A stretch of 64,000 nucleotides of DNA. Source: Peribolospora baueri. Taxonomy: Eukaryota; Basidiomycota; Peribolosporomycetes; Peribolosporales; Peribolosporaceae. The notes beneath the pieces were generated by a model. The model made no database searches and was not told the DNA's origin. It saw only the letters and a list, made by a program, of their open reading frames with translations. The stretch spans positions 62,001 to 126,000 of the forward strand of contig JAMDHS010000050.1 of assembly GCA_029717555.1 (NCBI GenBank), given 5' to 3'. Of this stretch, positions 1 to 12,422 are shown piece after piece. Each line of letters begins with the position of its first letter. Within the stretch, counting starts at the first letter, position 1. The position numbers and the translations under genes were made by a program.

Positions 1-648
1 CTGTGGGTGGTAGACTGGATGAGAGGAGACTGTGCCCATTTATTAGGGGCTCGTCTCGTTGTATTTCATATATACCGCTCGGGTAAACCGTCGTTCGCGT
101 TCATCGTGGGCCCCGAATCCATGTGCTTGTTGCACAACAGCCTTAAAGGTTCGTCAGGTGCCGTCCGCACAATGGTCTCGCCACCCCCACCGCCCCTCGA
201 CCGGAGATGGATCCTCAGGAGCTGGCCAAGCGAACCGGATGAGCTCTCCTCGGTCAATGGAGCCCATGGCATATTTGCATTCCAAAACTTTGCATTTCAC
301 GTACTCAGACGGCCGAGGGCCACACCGCATCGTAAAAACAGTCGGCATCAGCGCCTATATATTGTCAGGTGAGGGTTACATTTCCCACGCGTACGCGGAA
401 GGACCGTTAGAGCTTTGGCGCGTAAGGTGCGAACGTCTGCTTGAAGGCTTTAGCCTCCGCGCCCTCAATGGCATCGGAGCGAGCGCAGGCTTTCCAGTCC
501 GCACGCTCTGGCATGCCCAGGCAGTTCGCCAAGATCGTCCTGAAATGTGCAGAGAAGAACAATGTAAATCGTGGGCGGTCAGCATTTCACTTCGCGCTTG
601 TCCGATTGGCCAGAGCTCTCAAGTCTCGGTTTTTGAGACCCGTCTTCC
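1..648. other. Left edge, no gene supported
   Basis: Open frames on both strands here are short, overlap one another and match no family I recognise. The stretch lies 3' of the CWF19L1-like gene and probably holds its 3' UTR and terminator. A fragment of a neighbour cut by the window edge cannot be excluded. Confidence 0.4.
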
Positions 649-3607
649 TCACCTAGGGAACTGCAGATTGAACCTTCTGCCAGGTGTCAAGAGGTAGACA
701 AGCTTCTTCCCGGCTTCCGGTAATTCGAGACGGAAATAATTCCCGCCGCTCCTTCCGCTCGTCAACGCCTTGTCCGGATCAGCCTCCCACTCGTATCCCA
801 GCTTGTGACCCTCCTCTCTGAACGCTTCTTCCAACCCCGCCGCTTTGTCCTTCGGCATGGGTACAACCTGCACGTGAGCGTGTCCGGCCCTCCCTCCCAC
901 TCGACCGACCTCGAAGAAAACGGGCACTGCCCCGAACGCCCGGTAACATTCGCGCAGAGCAGACTTGTAGCTCTCCATCTCCGCTACGACCGGCACGGCA
1001 ACGTCCGGTGAAGCGGCGAAAAGAGAGGGAAAGTGAGAGATGGGGATGATGAGCACGTGTCCGCCGCCGGGGACTGGGGAAGAAGGGTTCGAGGCTTGGG
1101 GAAGCTGGCCCTTCGGTAGTGCGACGTAGCACTCGCGGCCTTGTTGTGAACAGAACGTGGAACGTAACAATTTGTCAGCTACGCATCTTCATACATACAC
1201 CGAAAGCAAAAGAAAATGCAACACTCACCGATGGAGACAATCAGATGTTTGGCAAGATCCTTCGACTGGAGACAGAACCAGCATTCGTCCGGTGAAACCT
1301 GTGGACGCTCTACAGGCTGGGACCTGTCCGGGCAGTCCCGGATGAAGTGCTCCTACGATAGGCCGACGTGACGTGAAGAATAAGTAAGGGAACACTGTCT
1401 CAGGTTGTGACGCGTCCGATAACGGTGCTATACACTCACACTCGAATTGCAAATCTTGCAAACATACCCCTCTGGCGGCCTCTTCCGCACCCCACCTGCG
1501 CCACCAGATGCGTTTTGTCCCGCTAACGCGCAATCGCGAATGAGATGATCCGTGCCATTGCAAAGCTTGCACACGTACCCCTCTGGCGGCTTGCGCGACT
1601 CGCTGCCAGCGCTGTTTGCAGGCTGGTTAGATGCGGCTTCTGGACACTCGCGAATGAAGTGCTCCGAGGATCCGCAGAGCTTGCATACGTAGCCTTCAGT
1701 CGGTCTCCGTCCGTCTCCGCCACCACCTGTCTGCCGATGGGAAGCGGACATGGGGCAGTCGCGAACAAAGTGCTCACTACTGCCGCACGCCTTGCACACG
1801 TAGCCTTCTGGAGGGCGCTTAGAAACGGCGCGAGCGCCGACGTCGCCCGGTCCGCCTCCTGAGCGGCCGTTGCCAGCATCCGACGGGTGGCCTTTCTGGG
1901 GGCAATTACGGATGTAGTGCTCCGTTGATTGGCAGATGCGGCACACGTAGCCTGGCGGAGGAGGGCCGTCCTGCAATGGCCCATCGTCTTTGAAGGGTTA
2001 CATATGCACGTTGTCAGTTTGATTCCCTGAAGAAATACTGAATCGACGTGGGACGCAAGCTTACCCGTCCTTGGCCGCTTCCCTTTCGTTGGCTGCCCAG
2101 CCCACCGATAATTCTCGCCTCCCGCGCCGTCTCCGCTCACTTCGCCTCCAGGATCACGCTTCCCGCCTCCGGCGCCACGACTGGAGGAAGTGAAAAACGG
2201 AGTAGGTGTAGTGTTTGGCGGCCGCGGAGCTGCACCAGAAGCAGAGCCATGGGAGATATTGAATGCGTAGAACCACTGTAGACAGTGAATATGGAGATGA
2301 GACGTCAACAATGCGATTCGAACGTGACAATGACATCTAAATGTACTCACCCTCTTCTTCCCAGGATTACCGAACTTGGCCAAGCTCACGAATCTCGTGA
2401 TTGGCCCACCGGGTACATGCTCATATGGCTCTCGCTCCCAGAAAGCACCGTCGCCCTCCGCGTCCTCGCCTCCGGCAAAATGGTACCTCGGCCTAACATG
2501 CTTGACCAGCTCGGCCACAGGCGGGGCACCCCAACTCTGTGCAGATGAGCTGGGAAGTGTGACCTTGCTGAGCAAGGTGATGTGTGTTGGCCACGAGTGG
2601 GTAAGGAGTAGATCGACAGACGTGGTAGACGGAGAAATTCCTTTAGAGCCGGTAGCCGCGCGTGCGGCCGCTAGCAACGACGGACCGCCGCCAGAGGCGG
2701 AAATTGAAGGCGGTGCAAGGCCTTGTCGAGACATGAATCGCCGGAGGTCCGCATGGGTATAGGATGGGTCGGCCACCAGCTGTAAGGGTTGAACAATATG
2801 AGTCGAACTTTCGCATATAGAAAGAACCAACGATCAGTCTTACCTCAGTTTTTTCGGACTCCTCCTCTTCCCCTTCGCCTGCTTCGCCAGTGCTGGACGT
2901 GTACTTCTCAAGGTCAAACTTGCCGCCAAATACCGCTATGCGCAACCCTTGCGGGGTGTTGAGCAAGCCTTGTCTCCCTGCAAAATACCCAAGAGTTTCG
3001 AGTAAAATAACCATTTTCACGAGCCGTTGCACCACGCCAATGCATGCGTCCTGCTTGACGACAAAGCCAATGACTCACCCAAGAAGAGGACGTCGTCCGC
3101 GACATCTCCGCCCCTTTCTGCGATCCTACGTCGAACGGCGAGAGGAAGCGGGCTGGAGCCCTGCATAATATAAGTTGGCATTGGAACTGAAAGAAAATGA
3201 AGAAGAAGTGTTAAGTGAGCCACTCGTGCGACATAAGGCGAACCCCCGCCCGTCATACGGGCTCACCTTTCAGCGAACCTTCCAGCAGGTCTTTCGCGTC
3301 GCCCTCAAGCATTTCCTCCTCCACCTGGTCCCCACCATCATCTCCTCCATCATTAGTATTATCGCCTCCATCTGCTTGCTTGGTCTTTGGTGGTGCAAAG
3401 AAATTACCGAGGCAGACAAGAAGATCGAACTTGCCGTGCTTGGCGTCGATGGCCTGCACCTTCGCGAAAAGCTCGCGCAGGCGACCGTCCGCCGAGCCGA
3501 CCACCAAGCTGAGCGTCCCAGGTAAGATCAGTCACCAATCTCGACGAGCTACCACTTCCAGGTGAATCCTGATGAACTCACATTTTGGAAGGCTTTACGT
3601 CACCCAT
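649..3607 (-). CDS. CWF19L1/Drn1-like protein with metallophosphoesterase-like, zinc-knuckle and CwfJ domains
   Basis: Homologue of CWF19-like protein 1 (Drn1 in yeast), a nuclear factor linked to intron-lariat debranching and late spliceosome steps. The first coding exon (3607-3582) encodes MGDVKPSK and joins ILVVGSADGRLRELF and LLVCLGNFF, the start of the metallophosphoesterase-like domain. Later exons carry VPMPTYIMQG, VDLLLTHSWP, RYHFAGGEDAEGDGAFWERE and TRFVSLAKFGN, all family hallmarks. About 2000-1330 follow five CX2CX4HX4C zinc knuckles, each led by PPEGYVCK or a variant. The C-terminus has CwfJ block 1 (PDECWFCL, KHLIVSIG, YVALPKG) and a HIT-like GHAHVQVVP, then CwfJ block 2, ending at the stop at 649-651. 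Seven or more introns. It is divergent from the arrestin gene, with 266 bp between start codons. The number of zinc knuckles is the unusual point. Identity is secure; exact splice sites are by eye. Confidence 0.93.
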
Positions 3608-3873
3608 GACCACTTCAGCGCATGAAGCAAGGCTTAGGAGGCGATCCAGGAAAGAGGTGGAGAATAATAAGAACGCGAGTCACGTGCCTTGCACGTGATG
3701 ATTGCCGATCATGCCCCTGCAACCCGCGGCTGTGCGACCATGGCGGGGCCACCAGCTTCTAAAAGACAGACGACAGAGACCATTGACTTGTCGATATAAC
3801 TGGCTCCCTTGGACCTGGTTTCCTCATACCCAGGTTCCCTTGGACCGTCTGGAGGCATCGAACCTAGCCCACC
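3608..3873. promoter_or_regulatory. Shared divergent promoter region, CWF19L1-like / arrestin
   Basis: The 266 bp between the two divergent start codons must hold both 5' UTRs and promoters. No clear TATA box was seen. The regulatory role is inferred from gene layout only. Confidence 0.45.
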
Positions 3874-6407
3874 ATGTCTCAGAGAGACCGTCTCCTCCAG
3901 AACCTCAACACTGTATATGACCAGGTCAGGGCGGCGATCCAAGACCCTGCCTCCGGCGCAGCCCCTCCTGGTAGACCTCTAACCAGCTTCCTCCTCGGTC
4001 CCGAGCACCGGCAAGACCAAAGACAACAGCAACAGGTGCAGCAGCGAGTTGCAACCGACGGCCTACCAACCTACTCTCGGCGTCCCGGTCAGCACGATGC
4101 AAGAGGTCAAGCGCGACGAGATGCAGGTCACACACGCACGCATCGGTATGCTACGGGGAACGGCAGGGTTGCGCTTGACATCTATACGTCCATCGCCACC
4201 CCTGTGCCTTCATTTGTAGGAGGCGATGAGAACGGAAGAGAGAAGGTATCCGGCGTAGTGAAGATTCACGTTGGGGAGGGAGATCGGATAGGTGTCGTGA
4301 GAGTGAAGGTGAGCTGTCAGTTGAGGTATCAAGTCCCCGGGTCGAGCTTGCGGGGCCGTTGCCGTTGTCACATTATGCTCTTTATTAATTTTGTATAACG
4401 TCTTAACTTTTCTGCTTTTTGCAGTTGAAGGCGATAGCTCGGTCAACCGTTCCTAACGACGTGCCCGACTTATCTACCGTGGTTCATCTTTCTCCAACAA
4501 CCATCCGAACGCCCACCTCGACCTCCGAGGTCCTCTTGCTTCAGCTCGAGAAGAGCATTCCACCTCCGCCTTCAGATCTTACACCGAGTTCGCCCATGTG
4601 GCCCGTAGGCGATCACAGACTGGGCTTCAGCTTTGCACTGCCGGAGAACAGCAAAAACGGAAAGAGGCTTCCTCCCAGCTTCTTGCTAGAGGCTGGGAGC
4701 AAGGGAAGGTGGAGAGGTACAGAGGAATGGGCTAGTGTCAAATGGTATCTCAAGGTCACGGTGCAGCGACTGGGCTGGATGAGCATCAATGATCGGTGAG
4801 CAGGCGTCTGGGAATCCATGCGTCTGATTCCTTTCTTACTCCTGTTTCGGGTTGGCGTACAGCATCTTCGCGCCTTTTCTCTATCTACCTCCTCCTCCTT
4901 CCGCCGTCGTCAACCACATGCGCAAAATTACGGCTTCGGTCCGTCCGCCTCCTTCCTCAGCCTCACAACATCGTCCGACGCAAAAGCTGACAGGAAAGAG
5001 CAAGAAAAATGGGTCGGACAGAGATGCGGCCACCTTTGACGACCCTTCGACCGCGGGGCCTTCCCGCTCCGCACCCAGAGCCTCTGTGTCTTCATCCGCC
5101 CGAGCTTTGGAGACAGAGATGGATCAATCTGGATTACGGTGGAAGCCCATCAACATGGATCTGAGCGACCCATCCAGCGAGAAAGGCAAAGGCAAAGGTA
5201 AAGCCAAATCCAGAGGCTTCTTTGGTTTCGGTGCTCAGGCGAAGGCTCCAGACGATGAAGATTGGGTGGTGAGCATGCTATGCGTCCGTTGCCGCCGAAG
5301 GGTCGTTGACATCATGCTGATGGGTCTATCCTGTGCTGCGATAGCTCTGGATTCCCGATCCACCCATCTTTCCGATGCGCGCCACCGTACCCATCTCTCT
5401 GTCTCTCACAGGAAGTGGGCGCATGGCCGCCTCAGGCGCCCCCTCGGTACTTCCTCACGTGATGCTTATGCAACGAACGACCGTCATGCACGTTCCGAAC
5501 TCCAAGATAAGTAGCAAGATGGAGCGGTGTATCGCCACGGTTGGGCTTGCGTTAGAACAAAGTTCCGGCGAGAGGCAGGGCTTGAAGTGGACTGGCCGGC
5601 TTCAGGTGCCTAGCAATGTCGGCCCGAGCTTCTATTGCCCATGTGTCCAGGTCCAGGTGAGCGCAAGCTTTCAGGCTTTCTGGTAATCCATACTTTGGGT
5701 GGTAGAGCCTGAGCTGTCCTATTTTCTCCGTCACATAGTACTTCATCACTTGCCAACGCGATCCCACTGCTCCCGTCCACCTCCAAGAGCCCATCACTCT
5801 TGCCTATCTTCCGCCTCCGCGTCGGTCCCGCCCAGCTTCAATGACTGCCCCTCCGCGAACACGAACGCGAACGCCACCTCCCCTGCCCGCGGTGGCATCT
5901 TCGCGGCCTGCTTCCCAAAGCCAAGGGCTCCGGCCCACGGCGCCACCTAAGAAGCCACCCAGGTCGTCTGCGACTGCCAACGGAGACTCTCACTCATCGT
6001 CCCCCTCTGGTGGTGCGCCTCACAGAGCGCACAGCTCAATGGTCGACACAACCTCCTCGTCGGTCGCCGGACCGTCACGCTTCGTGGCACCGTCTCCGTC
6101 CGAAAATCCTGGACCCTCAACGCCCACCCCCGCTTCTTCTGCTGCCCCTGCCGCTGACGGTCGGCCCGCTTCTGCATTCCTCTATGCGCCGACGGCTTCA
6201 CCCTCCCTTCAGCAAGGCTTTACTGGCGACATGAGGCTTTTCTCTGGGCCGGATTCCGGCCCCGGCGTGGTGCCTGAATCGGAGAGCTTGAGGATACAGA
6301 ACCCGGCGATCGACCCGGAGGAAGAGGCGGCTCTGCAGGACGCGTACGGACTGCCGCCGAGCTATTGGGAAAGTGAGAGAATGGAGGCGAGGGCCGGGGA
6401 TGAGTAG
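3874..6407 (+). CDS. Alpha-arrestin (arrestin-like trafficking adaptor) with PY motif
   Basis: Alpha-arrestins recruit Rsp5/Nedd4 ubiquitin ligases to plasma-membrane transporters and so trigger endocytosis. Exon 1 starts MSQRDRLLQNLNTVYDQ and contains LPTYSRRP, then an arrestin N-fold strand (VSGVVKIHVGEGDRIGVVRV). After an intron ending near 4423 it continues LKAIARSTVP, LGFSFALPEN, LPPSFLLEAG and VKWYLKVTVQRLGW. Later exons carry a charged linker, the C-fold (GRMAASGAPSVLPHVMLMQR, VPNSKISSKMER, VGLALEQSSGERQ, LKWTGRL, VGPSFYCPC) and a Pro/Ser-rich tail. Close to the C-terminus, GLPPSYW supplies a PPxY motif, the expected ligase-binding site. About four introns of 60-130 bp. The family is clear from order and motifs; which transporter it regulates cannot be told. 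Confidence 0.85.
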
Positions 6408-6730
6408 ATGAAGTGGTGCAGGGAAGGAAGGGAAAATGGATTGATGATGGATGGACTTGTGGCTTTTCGTGCTATGCTTCGTGCTTCCCCGTCGGATCTG
6501 CGATCGTCTTCTGTTCTTTGTAGATCTTATCTTATCCTGCTCCAGACTGGTTTTGGATCATTTCGTCCCTTTCTCGTGGACATGGTTCGTCAGTTCCCAT
6601 GGTTGGACAACAAACGTAATGATCGAGTCGGAGGTTATTCATTCATATATGGATTTCCGACGTCCGCCAACCTCCTAAAACAAAGTTGCGCCTTGCTCGG
6701 GAGACCCACACCACAGGCAAACAGAGCCGT

Positions 6731-7985
6731 TCAGGGCCGCTTCCGAATGAGCACGAGCACGAGAGGCCACGCGACCTCGACCTTGTCGTCTGCACCCTCC
6801 GCCTGGGCTCTGCACCTCAGCTCCTCCATGAACATGGTGGCAATATCCTTGGTACCTTTCTGTGCGGGATGCGTGTCCAGGTATGCATGCAAGGCCGAAA
6901 AGGTGTGCAGGTACCCATCTAGCTGGTCCCATGTCATCACTTTGCTCAGCCTCCTCTCTCTTTCCCCACGGCCGAGCCACTTGATGCGTTGCGAGCTGTC
7001 GCCGTCCCACTTGCTTGCCTTTCCAGAGTCCAGCTCTGCGTCCGCATCAGTGGGGAACGGTACGGCATCCAAGAGGCCTTCTACGATGCTTCGTCCCGGT
7101 TGCTGCCAGTAGTCACCTAGCGTCGAAGGCCCGTGACCCACGGGAAGGCAAGGCGTCGAGGTGGCATAGCTGACGATAAGCGGGTCAAGAGATGGGTGGC
7201 GGGGTAGGAAAAACTCGCCATAGCCCTGAAGTGGAGCGAATGACAAGAGGTGAGAAAGGTAAATAAGGACTCTGTGTGTGAGCAAGATGACGCCCAGCCG
7301 TCCGTGCTGCTCACAAAGAAGGCTACCGTTCCTCCCGGCCTTACGACTCTCGTCAGCTCCTTCCAGATCTTGGGGTAATCGAACCAATGCGCTGCCTGAC
7401 CGCACAGAGAAGAAAATAGTTCAAGCCATACGTCAGCCGTTGCTACGTCCATCTCGTCTCTTGGCCTCATTCGGTTGTTAACATGCTCACCCACCTGTCC
7501 GGCGGTCACAAGATCTACACTGTCCGTTTCAAGCCATGGGAGGTCCTCCGCCGTCCCCTGCCTATAATCGACTCCACCCTTGAACTCCTCCTCCTGGAAC
7601 CCTTCGATCGCCTTGGCGTTGACCATACCGGGCTTCACCACATTGTTAATCATTGAACGCGACGGTTCCACGCCTATGACGTGGGAGAAGCGCGTGGAGA
7701 GCGGGACAGTAACTATACCTGTGCTTACGGACGGAATGAACACGCGGGTCAAGCAAGATCAAGGTCCAGGTCCGGAGAGGAAACACAAACAAGGTTAGAC
7801 AAGCAGAGATGAACCACAAACGCACCAGGTCCGCATCCGAGGTCGATGGCTCGCTCCCACTTGGCTGCCGTGCTTTTGGCATGGAAGCCAAAGACCTCGT
7901 TGTACAGCCACCGAGGGTAGCTTGGCCGATAGGAGAGGTAGCGCACGGCGTCGAAGGTTGGGCGGGAGAAGGCTGACATCGGCAA
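6731..7985 (-). CDS. Class I SAM-dependent methyltransferase (Methyltransf_11 / trans-aconitate-type)
   Basis: Small-molecule methyltransferase using S-adenosylmethionine, probably cytosolic. The start at 7985 gives MPMSAFSRPTFDAVRYLSYR and YPRWLYNEVF, the opening typical of fungal Tmt1-like enzymes. Motif I (AIDLGCGPG) is split by an intron: exon 1 ends at 7826 and exon 2 resumes at 7718 with GIVTVPLSTRFSHVIGVEPS, so the SAM loop and its acidic partner are both present. Then come AEDLPWLETDSVDLVTAGQ, AAHWFDYPKIWKELTRVVRP and GGTVAFF, in the usual order. The last exon (about 7230-6731) holds the C-terminal domain ending LVLVLIRKRP. About four introns. The substrate is not deducible; TMT1-like trans-aconitate or a generic UbiE-like activity are possibilities. 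A SAM synthetase gene lies 11 kb away, without evidence of a functional link. Confidence 0.85.
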
Positions 7986-9143
7986 CTACACGGTAAGAGA
8001 ATGGAGGAGATGGGGGCGCAGACAACGGCGCAGCCTATCGTCTGGCCTATTTAAGATCCCCGGCACTTCATCCGTCCATCCATCGTCTTGTCCTGGCGCT
8101 CCGTGGAGGACGACAATTACGTTTATCCGATCGGAATAGCGGCCGAAAATCCGAAAAAAAGGCCCGGGCCAGCATAGCGGTCGCGTGAACGCTTCCATGC
8201 TCCACAAGGGGCGATAAAGGATGAACGAACGACACGGGCAGAACGGTGTCGGCCGACAGAGGAGGTTCTTCTGCCCCGCTTGCCCATTCACAAGATGACT
8301 CGCCGCCCACAAGTCTGACATTGACACTTTGAATTCGGTATCGCTCATCGCCAGGTATGGGGGATGTTTGGGCACAGATCATACATAGATCGCGCACTTA
8401 TCGTGGACGCAGCAAGGAAACCAATGCGCTCGGGGCAGTCAGAGGAAGAGAAAAGGCCCCGGGTTCATCGATGCAAGACTGTGTCTATGCCTCGTTGGCT
8501 GTGCTGCATAACGCCTCTCAGACGGACTACAAAGGACGGTACGGAGAAATGCTCGCTGTTTTCGACTTTTGTAAGCATCCTCGAGGCGGAGACGAGCGTC
8601 CGGGCTCACAGCGCTCGAGGTTCCAAGGGCCGAACGGGAATACCCTGATCATCGCGCCTTGAAAGCCGCTGGATATGTCTTGAGAGCGGTGGGATTCCAC
8701 CTGAGCTTATTACAAGTGAACTCGCTCGCGTACGCAGTGACGCAGCGAAGGTCGCTTCGGGAGTTTCTAGAGGCAACGGGGAGGGTCCAATGGTCCCAGA
8801 CGCCTTTGCTGCCGTTCGCCCTTCGAGCCAGGCGTCGAATGGTTTGCTCAGGCGGGTACGACTCAAAATCGGGACGCACTCATAGCCTGCAGCTATGCCG
8901 ACGTCGCGTGGCGTCGAAGATGTAGAGAGAGGGAACAAGGGGGACATGAGAGCGCGCAATAAGCGTCCAGTTGCTTTTCGAAAGCGGTCCCAAGCAACGT
9001 CTCGTTCACCTCTGCGGTCAGCTCAGCCGCGTGCCTAGTACTATTTATAATATAACGTCTGTCCAACATGCTTAACCAAACATTAATCCCACCACCTGTT
9101 GCAATCCCCTCTTTCAACACGCCTCCGGGTCGGATCTCTTCTA
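7986..9143. other. Intergenic, no gene supported
   Basis: Only short overlapping frames with no recognisable motif or convincing splice chain. The minus-strand frame at 8606-8959 (117 residues) is the longest and looks like noise. An AT-rich TATA-like patch (atttataatata, about 9044-9055) sits upstream of the doubtful ORF that follows. Confidence 0.4.
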
Positions 9144-9633
9144 TGGCGCCACAATCATCTCCCCAACCGAGCTCGCCATCCGCTCACAAACTGCCTGACG
9201 GTCCGGACGCCGGCCTGTACGCCAGCGCCGCCGAACGCAAAAAATGGCTGGCCGAAGTCCTGGAGACTCGCATTCTCCAATGCCTAAACAACGCGGCTGA
9301 CTCGGATTTCGATTCGGAGGCGGTCAGCAGCAGCGGGAGCTCGACCAGCGGTCATCTACTCCCAAGCCGCCCTCGCCCGCGAAGACCGGCGTTCTCTCTT
9401 TGAAAAGGTAAGCCGCATGCTGTGTATGGTCTCCACGGTGGCCAAACGTTTTCTTGGGTGTATGACCCTTTTTCTCGCGTTTCCTCGGTCGACAGGCCCA
9501 CGCAGCAGCCCGCGTCGTCCCTCAAGGTCATTCACGCTACATCAAGTTGAATCCGCTACAGCTTTCGTTGATCGAGCCGGAGCGGATCTCCACGATCGCC
9601 GGGCACGTGCAATACGGAGACAGTCGGGGGTAG
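9144..9633 (+). CDS. Doubtful hypothetical protein, reading frame not resolved
   Basis: Not recognised. From the ATG at 9144 one frame reads GLYASAAERKKWLAEVLETR with codon use like neighbouring genes, and stops at 9403. A second frame is open from 9288 and reads AVIYSQAALAREDRRSLFEK. It meets a good donor at 9408 and continues after the acceptor at 9495 with AHAAARVVPQGHSRYIKLNP and stops at 9631-9633. Both halves look protein-like, but the frame change between about 9290 and 9345 has no plausible intron. It may be a damaged gene, a sequencing error, or two unrelated frames. Confidence 0.35.
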
Positions 9634-10805
9634 GCGGCGAGGCAAAAATGGAGCACGCCCGTGGCGCCGACCGGCAATGGAGGCGGGCGAAGAGAGCGGC
9701 CCTATGGCTGATGTATCTCACCTTTCGAGGCCATGGCGAGGAAGATAAATAAATACCGATGGATGCATGTCCCTCCCCTCCCGTCCTCCATCTTCCCAGT
9801 CTCCCACCAAGCACAACTCGCCTTCTGTGTCCCTCTTGACCGTTCTGGCCGACTGTAAGACGTGCAAATGCCTCGGAAATCCACTCTCGGCGCGCACCGC
9901 AGCCCTCTTCCAGCCGCCCTCTTCGATCCAGTCCCGTCCTTCGCCTGTCTTCATGCTGATCTGCTTCGGGTGCCAGTGAACGTCGTCGTCGTCGTCGCGA
10001 CGAGCTCGTTCGCGTCTACGGGTTTCCTTGACCTCTGGTAACCAAGAACACCCTCGGCGCCGCTCATCCATTCATGTTTACTGACCTTCCTCTCTTGTCG
10101 CCAAGCTTCCGCCCCACCCCTCTCCGTACGACTGGTCACCTTCGTCGCCCTGCAGTCTCCTATCAGGCCCCATCGCCACCACACGAAAACCTCTGCTCGC
10201 TCACCAGGACCACTCTCGTCGCTACCGTGGGAAATTCGGCGTCGTCCCTGATTTAGCCGCGACAAACGAGCCTAATTTGTCCGAGTCGGCCTGGCGATGG
10301 GTGGAGGGCGCATCGTCGTCCGTCCCATCGATCGTTTTGATCCCCTCCCTCATTTTCCTTTCTCTACCACCTCTGCTCACTGCTCTCCGCTACGCCACTT
10401 CGCAGTCCTAGCGGGAAAGATCGCCGAGGTCGCTTCTCAGACGATCCGTCCCGTCAATCGCGCCGTCGTCGACGAGGCCTTTCTCCACCCTCGGCACTCC
10501 GATCAGTCACCCATTTTGAGGTTGGTATACTTTCCTCCATTGGCCAGGACTACGCTTTGTCTTCGCTCGCGAACGGGGTGGGCATTCGTGCTGAGTACCC
10601 GCAGGAGTGCGTAGGACCGCCGAAAAGGCGTCGGAGTTTCATGCGAGCGTCCACCCACTCGCCAAATAAGAGGACTCTCCAGAAAGCTCGTTCGCTAACA
10701 TGCTCCCTCCGTCACTCCACCTCCGTCCGTCAGGATTGCTGTCTGCCACCTTCGACATCTCTTGCTCCCCTCCCCGGAGTCTCGAGCGTCCGACCGATCG
10801 CCAAA
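9634..10805. other. Intergenic, upstream of the copper transporter
   Basis: No convincing gene. Both strands show short Arg/Ser/Pro-rich frames without motif or splice continuity. The last few hundred bases should hold the promoter and 5' UTR of the Ctr gene; no copper-response element was identified. Confidence 0.4.
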
Positions 10806-11906
10806 ATGGATATGGGCGGGATGGGCATGGGCGGGATGAGCGGTATGGGTGGCTCCTCCTCGTCCAATTCTTCAATGGGTGGCATGGATATGGGCACCGG
10901 CGACTGCCTCATTCGTATGATGTGAGTTGATTGGCTCACTTTCGACGTCGAGTGTGCGAGCTCTGCCTGGCCAGATTGCGACTCGCTTCGTTGACGCCTT
11001 CTGACCGATCGCACATCGCGACACAGCGGCAACTGGGACACGATCCACACCTGTTTCCTCACCCCCTCTTGGCACATCAACACGGAAGCGCAGTTTGCAG
11101 GAACGGTCATCTTCGTCTTCCTCCTCACAGTGATTATCGAGTTTGTACGCCGCCTCGGGCGCGAGTACGATAGGAGGATCATGAGGGCGTACAGGGAAAG
11201 CGACGCTTATCGGGAGTGGGTGGAAAGGAAGCTCGAAGAAGGGAAGATCGAGGCGAAGATGGCGGCCGATGCCCGCGACGGGGCGGCTGAAGGCGGATCG
11301 ACCAAGGCCCTCGGCGGCAAGGCCAAGAACCTCGTCGCCCGTCTTTCCGGAACCGCGCCTCAAGGTCTCAAGTTCCGTCCGACGCTCGGTCAACAATTCA
11401 TCAGGTCCATGTTCTACGTGATACAGTGTAGGTAGTCATGTCGTCTGTCGTCCGTCCGTCCGTTCGTTCGTTTGTGCGGGTTCCAGGGTTAGACGATGCA
11501 AGTGGCGGATGAGCAAGTCGCTGACTCGGCTTGGCTCGGGTGATCCGATTCTTTTCCTGAACAGTCACCGGCGCATACCTCATCATGCTCTTCGCCATGT
11601 GTGAGTCGTTTCTTTCTCATGCCTCATCCATCAGCGTCTTCTATCTAGACACATTTTTATTTATTTTATTTTTACTTGGTCGCTCACTGGCAATCGTCTC
11701 TCTTCCTCTCCCTACGTACAGACTTCAACGGGTACATCCTCCTCGCAGTCTGCATCGGTGGATTCGCTGGCCACTTCGCTTCCTCGTGGGATTCAGTCTC
11801 CGGAGGAGGGGAGATGGCCCTCCTCGGCGCGGGGGCAGGCGCCGCGGTGGGGCTGGAAGGAGCAGCGTTAGCGGTCGGCGTAGAAAGCGACGGGTGTTGT
11901 TGTTGA
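10806..11906 (+). CDS. Ctr-family high-affinity copper transporter
   Basis: Imports Cu(I) as a homotrimer in the plasma or vacuolar membrane. Exons 10806-10921, 11027-11427, 11565-11600 and 11722-11906 sum to 738 nt, 245 residues. The N-terminus is Met/Gly-rich (MDMGGMGMGGMSGMGG, then SMGGMDMG), the extracellular copper-binding segment. TM1 follows NTEAQFAGT (VIFVFLLTVIIEF), then a charged cytosolic loop of about 90 residues. TM2 is reached at FRPTLGQQFIRSMFYVIQF with LIMLFAM; the MxxxM of this helix is split by an intron. TM3 is YILLAVCIGGFAGHF with GxxxG-type packing. The tail ends DGCCC, a Cys cluster typical of Ctr C-termini that hands copper to chaperones. Three short introns, all with consensus ends. 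Assignment is firm; plasma-membrane versus vacuolar location is open. Confidence 0.95.
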
Positions 11907-12422
11907 TTCGAATGGACCCTTTCCCTACTCCCCATCCAGTTTTTGCACTTCATGGTTCGTCTCCCTGGGATTTGTCTTACTATCTCTTTCGCTTTCGTCA
12001 TTCGCGCGTCGACATCCCGACCTGGCTCCTTGCCGCGGACCTCACCATCTTCACTTTCTGTCTTTGTCCGACGAGCACGTCTCATCATGCATACGTGACC
12101 CTGGACAGTGCCGTGCAGGAGGATATTTGACGCTGTGTATCTAGTTAGCCTCCTGGCTGTGCTCGTTTGGGAACATACAAGGTCTGCACCCTTAGATGGC
12201 TGCCTTTCATACCATGCTGACTGAGCGATCGTCGATCCTCCCTCGACCCGCCCATCTGATTAAGGTCCGGAGAGGCGCACAAAGGCCGATGGGATCGTGA
12301 TCGTGATTGTTGCGTCGCGTTGCGTACCTTTCTTAGCTTGCTCTCCATCTACGATCTGTGATCGCGCGTTCTCGCTCTCCGCCGTCGGTCTCCGTAGATA
12401 TAGACAAAACTCGAGAGAGATC
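11907..12422. other. Intergenic between two plus-strand genes
   Basis: Holds the 3' UTR of the copper transporter and the promoter of the acid phosphatase. No further gene seen. Confidence 0.5.
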
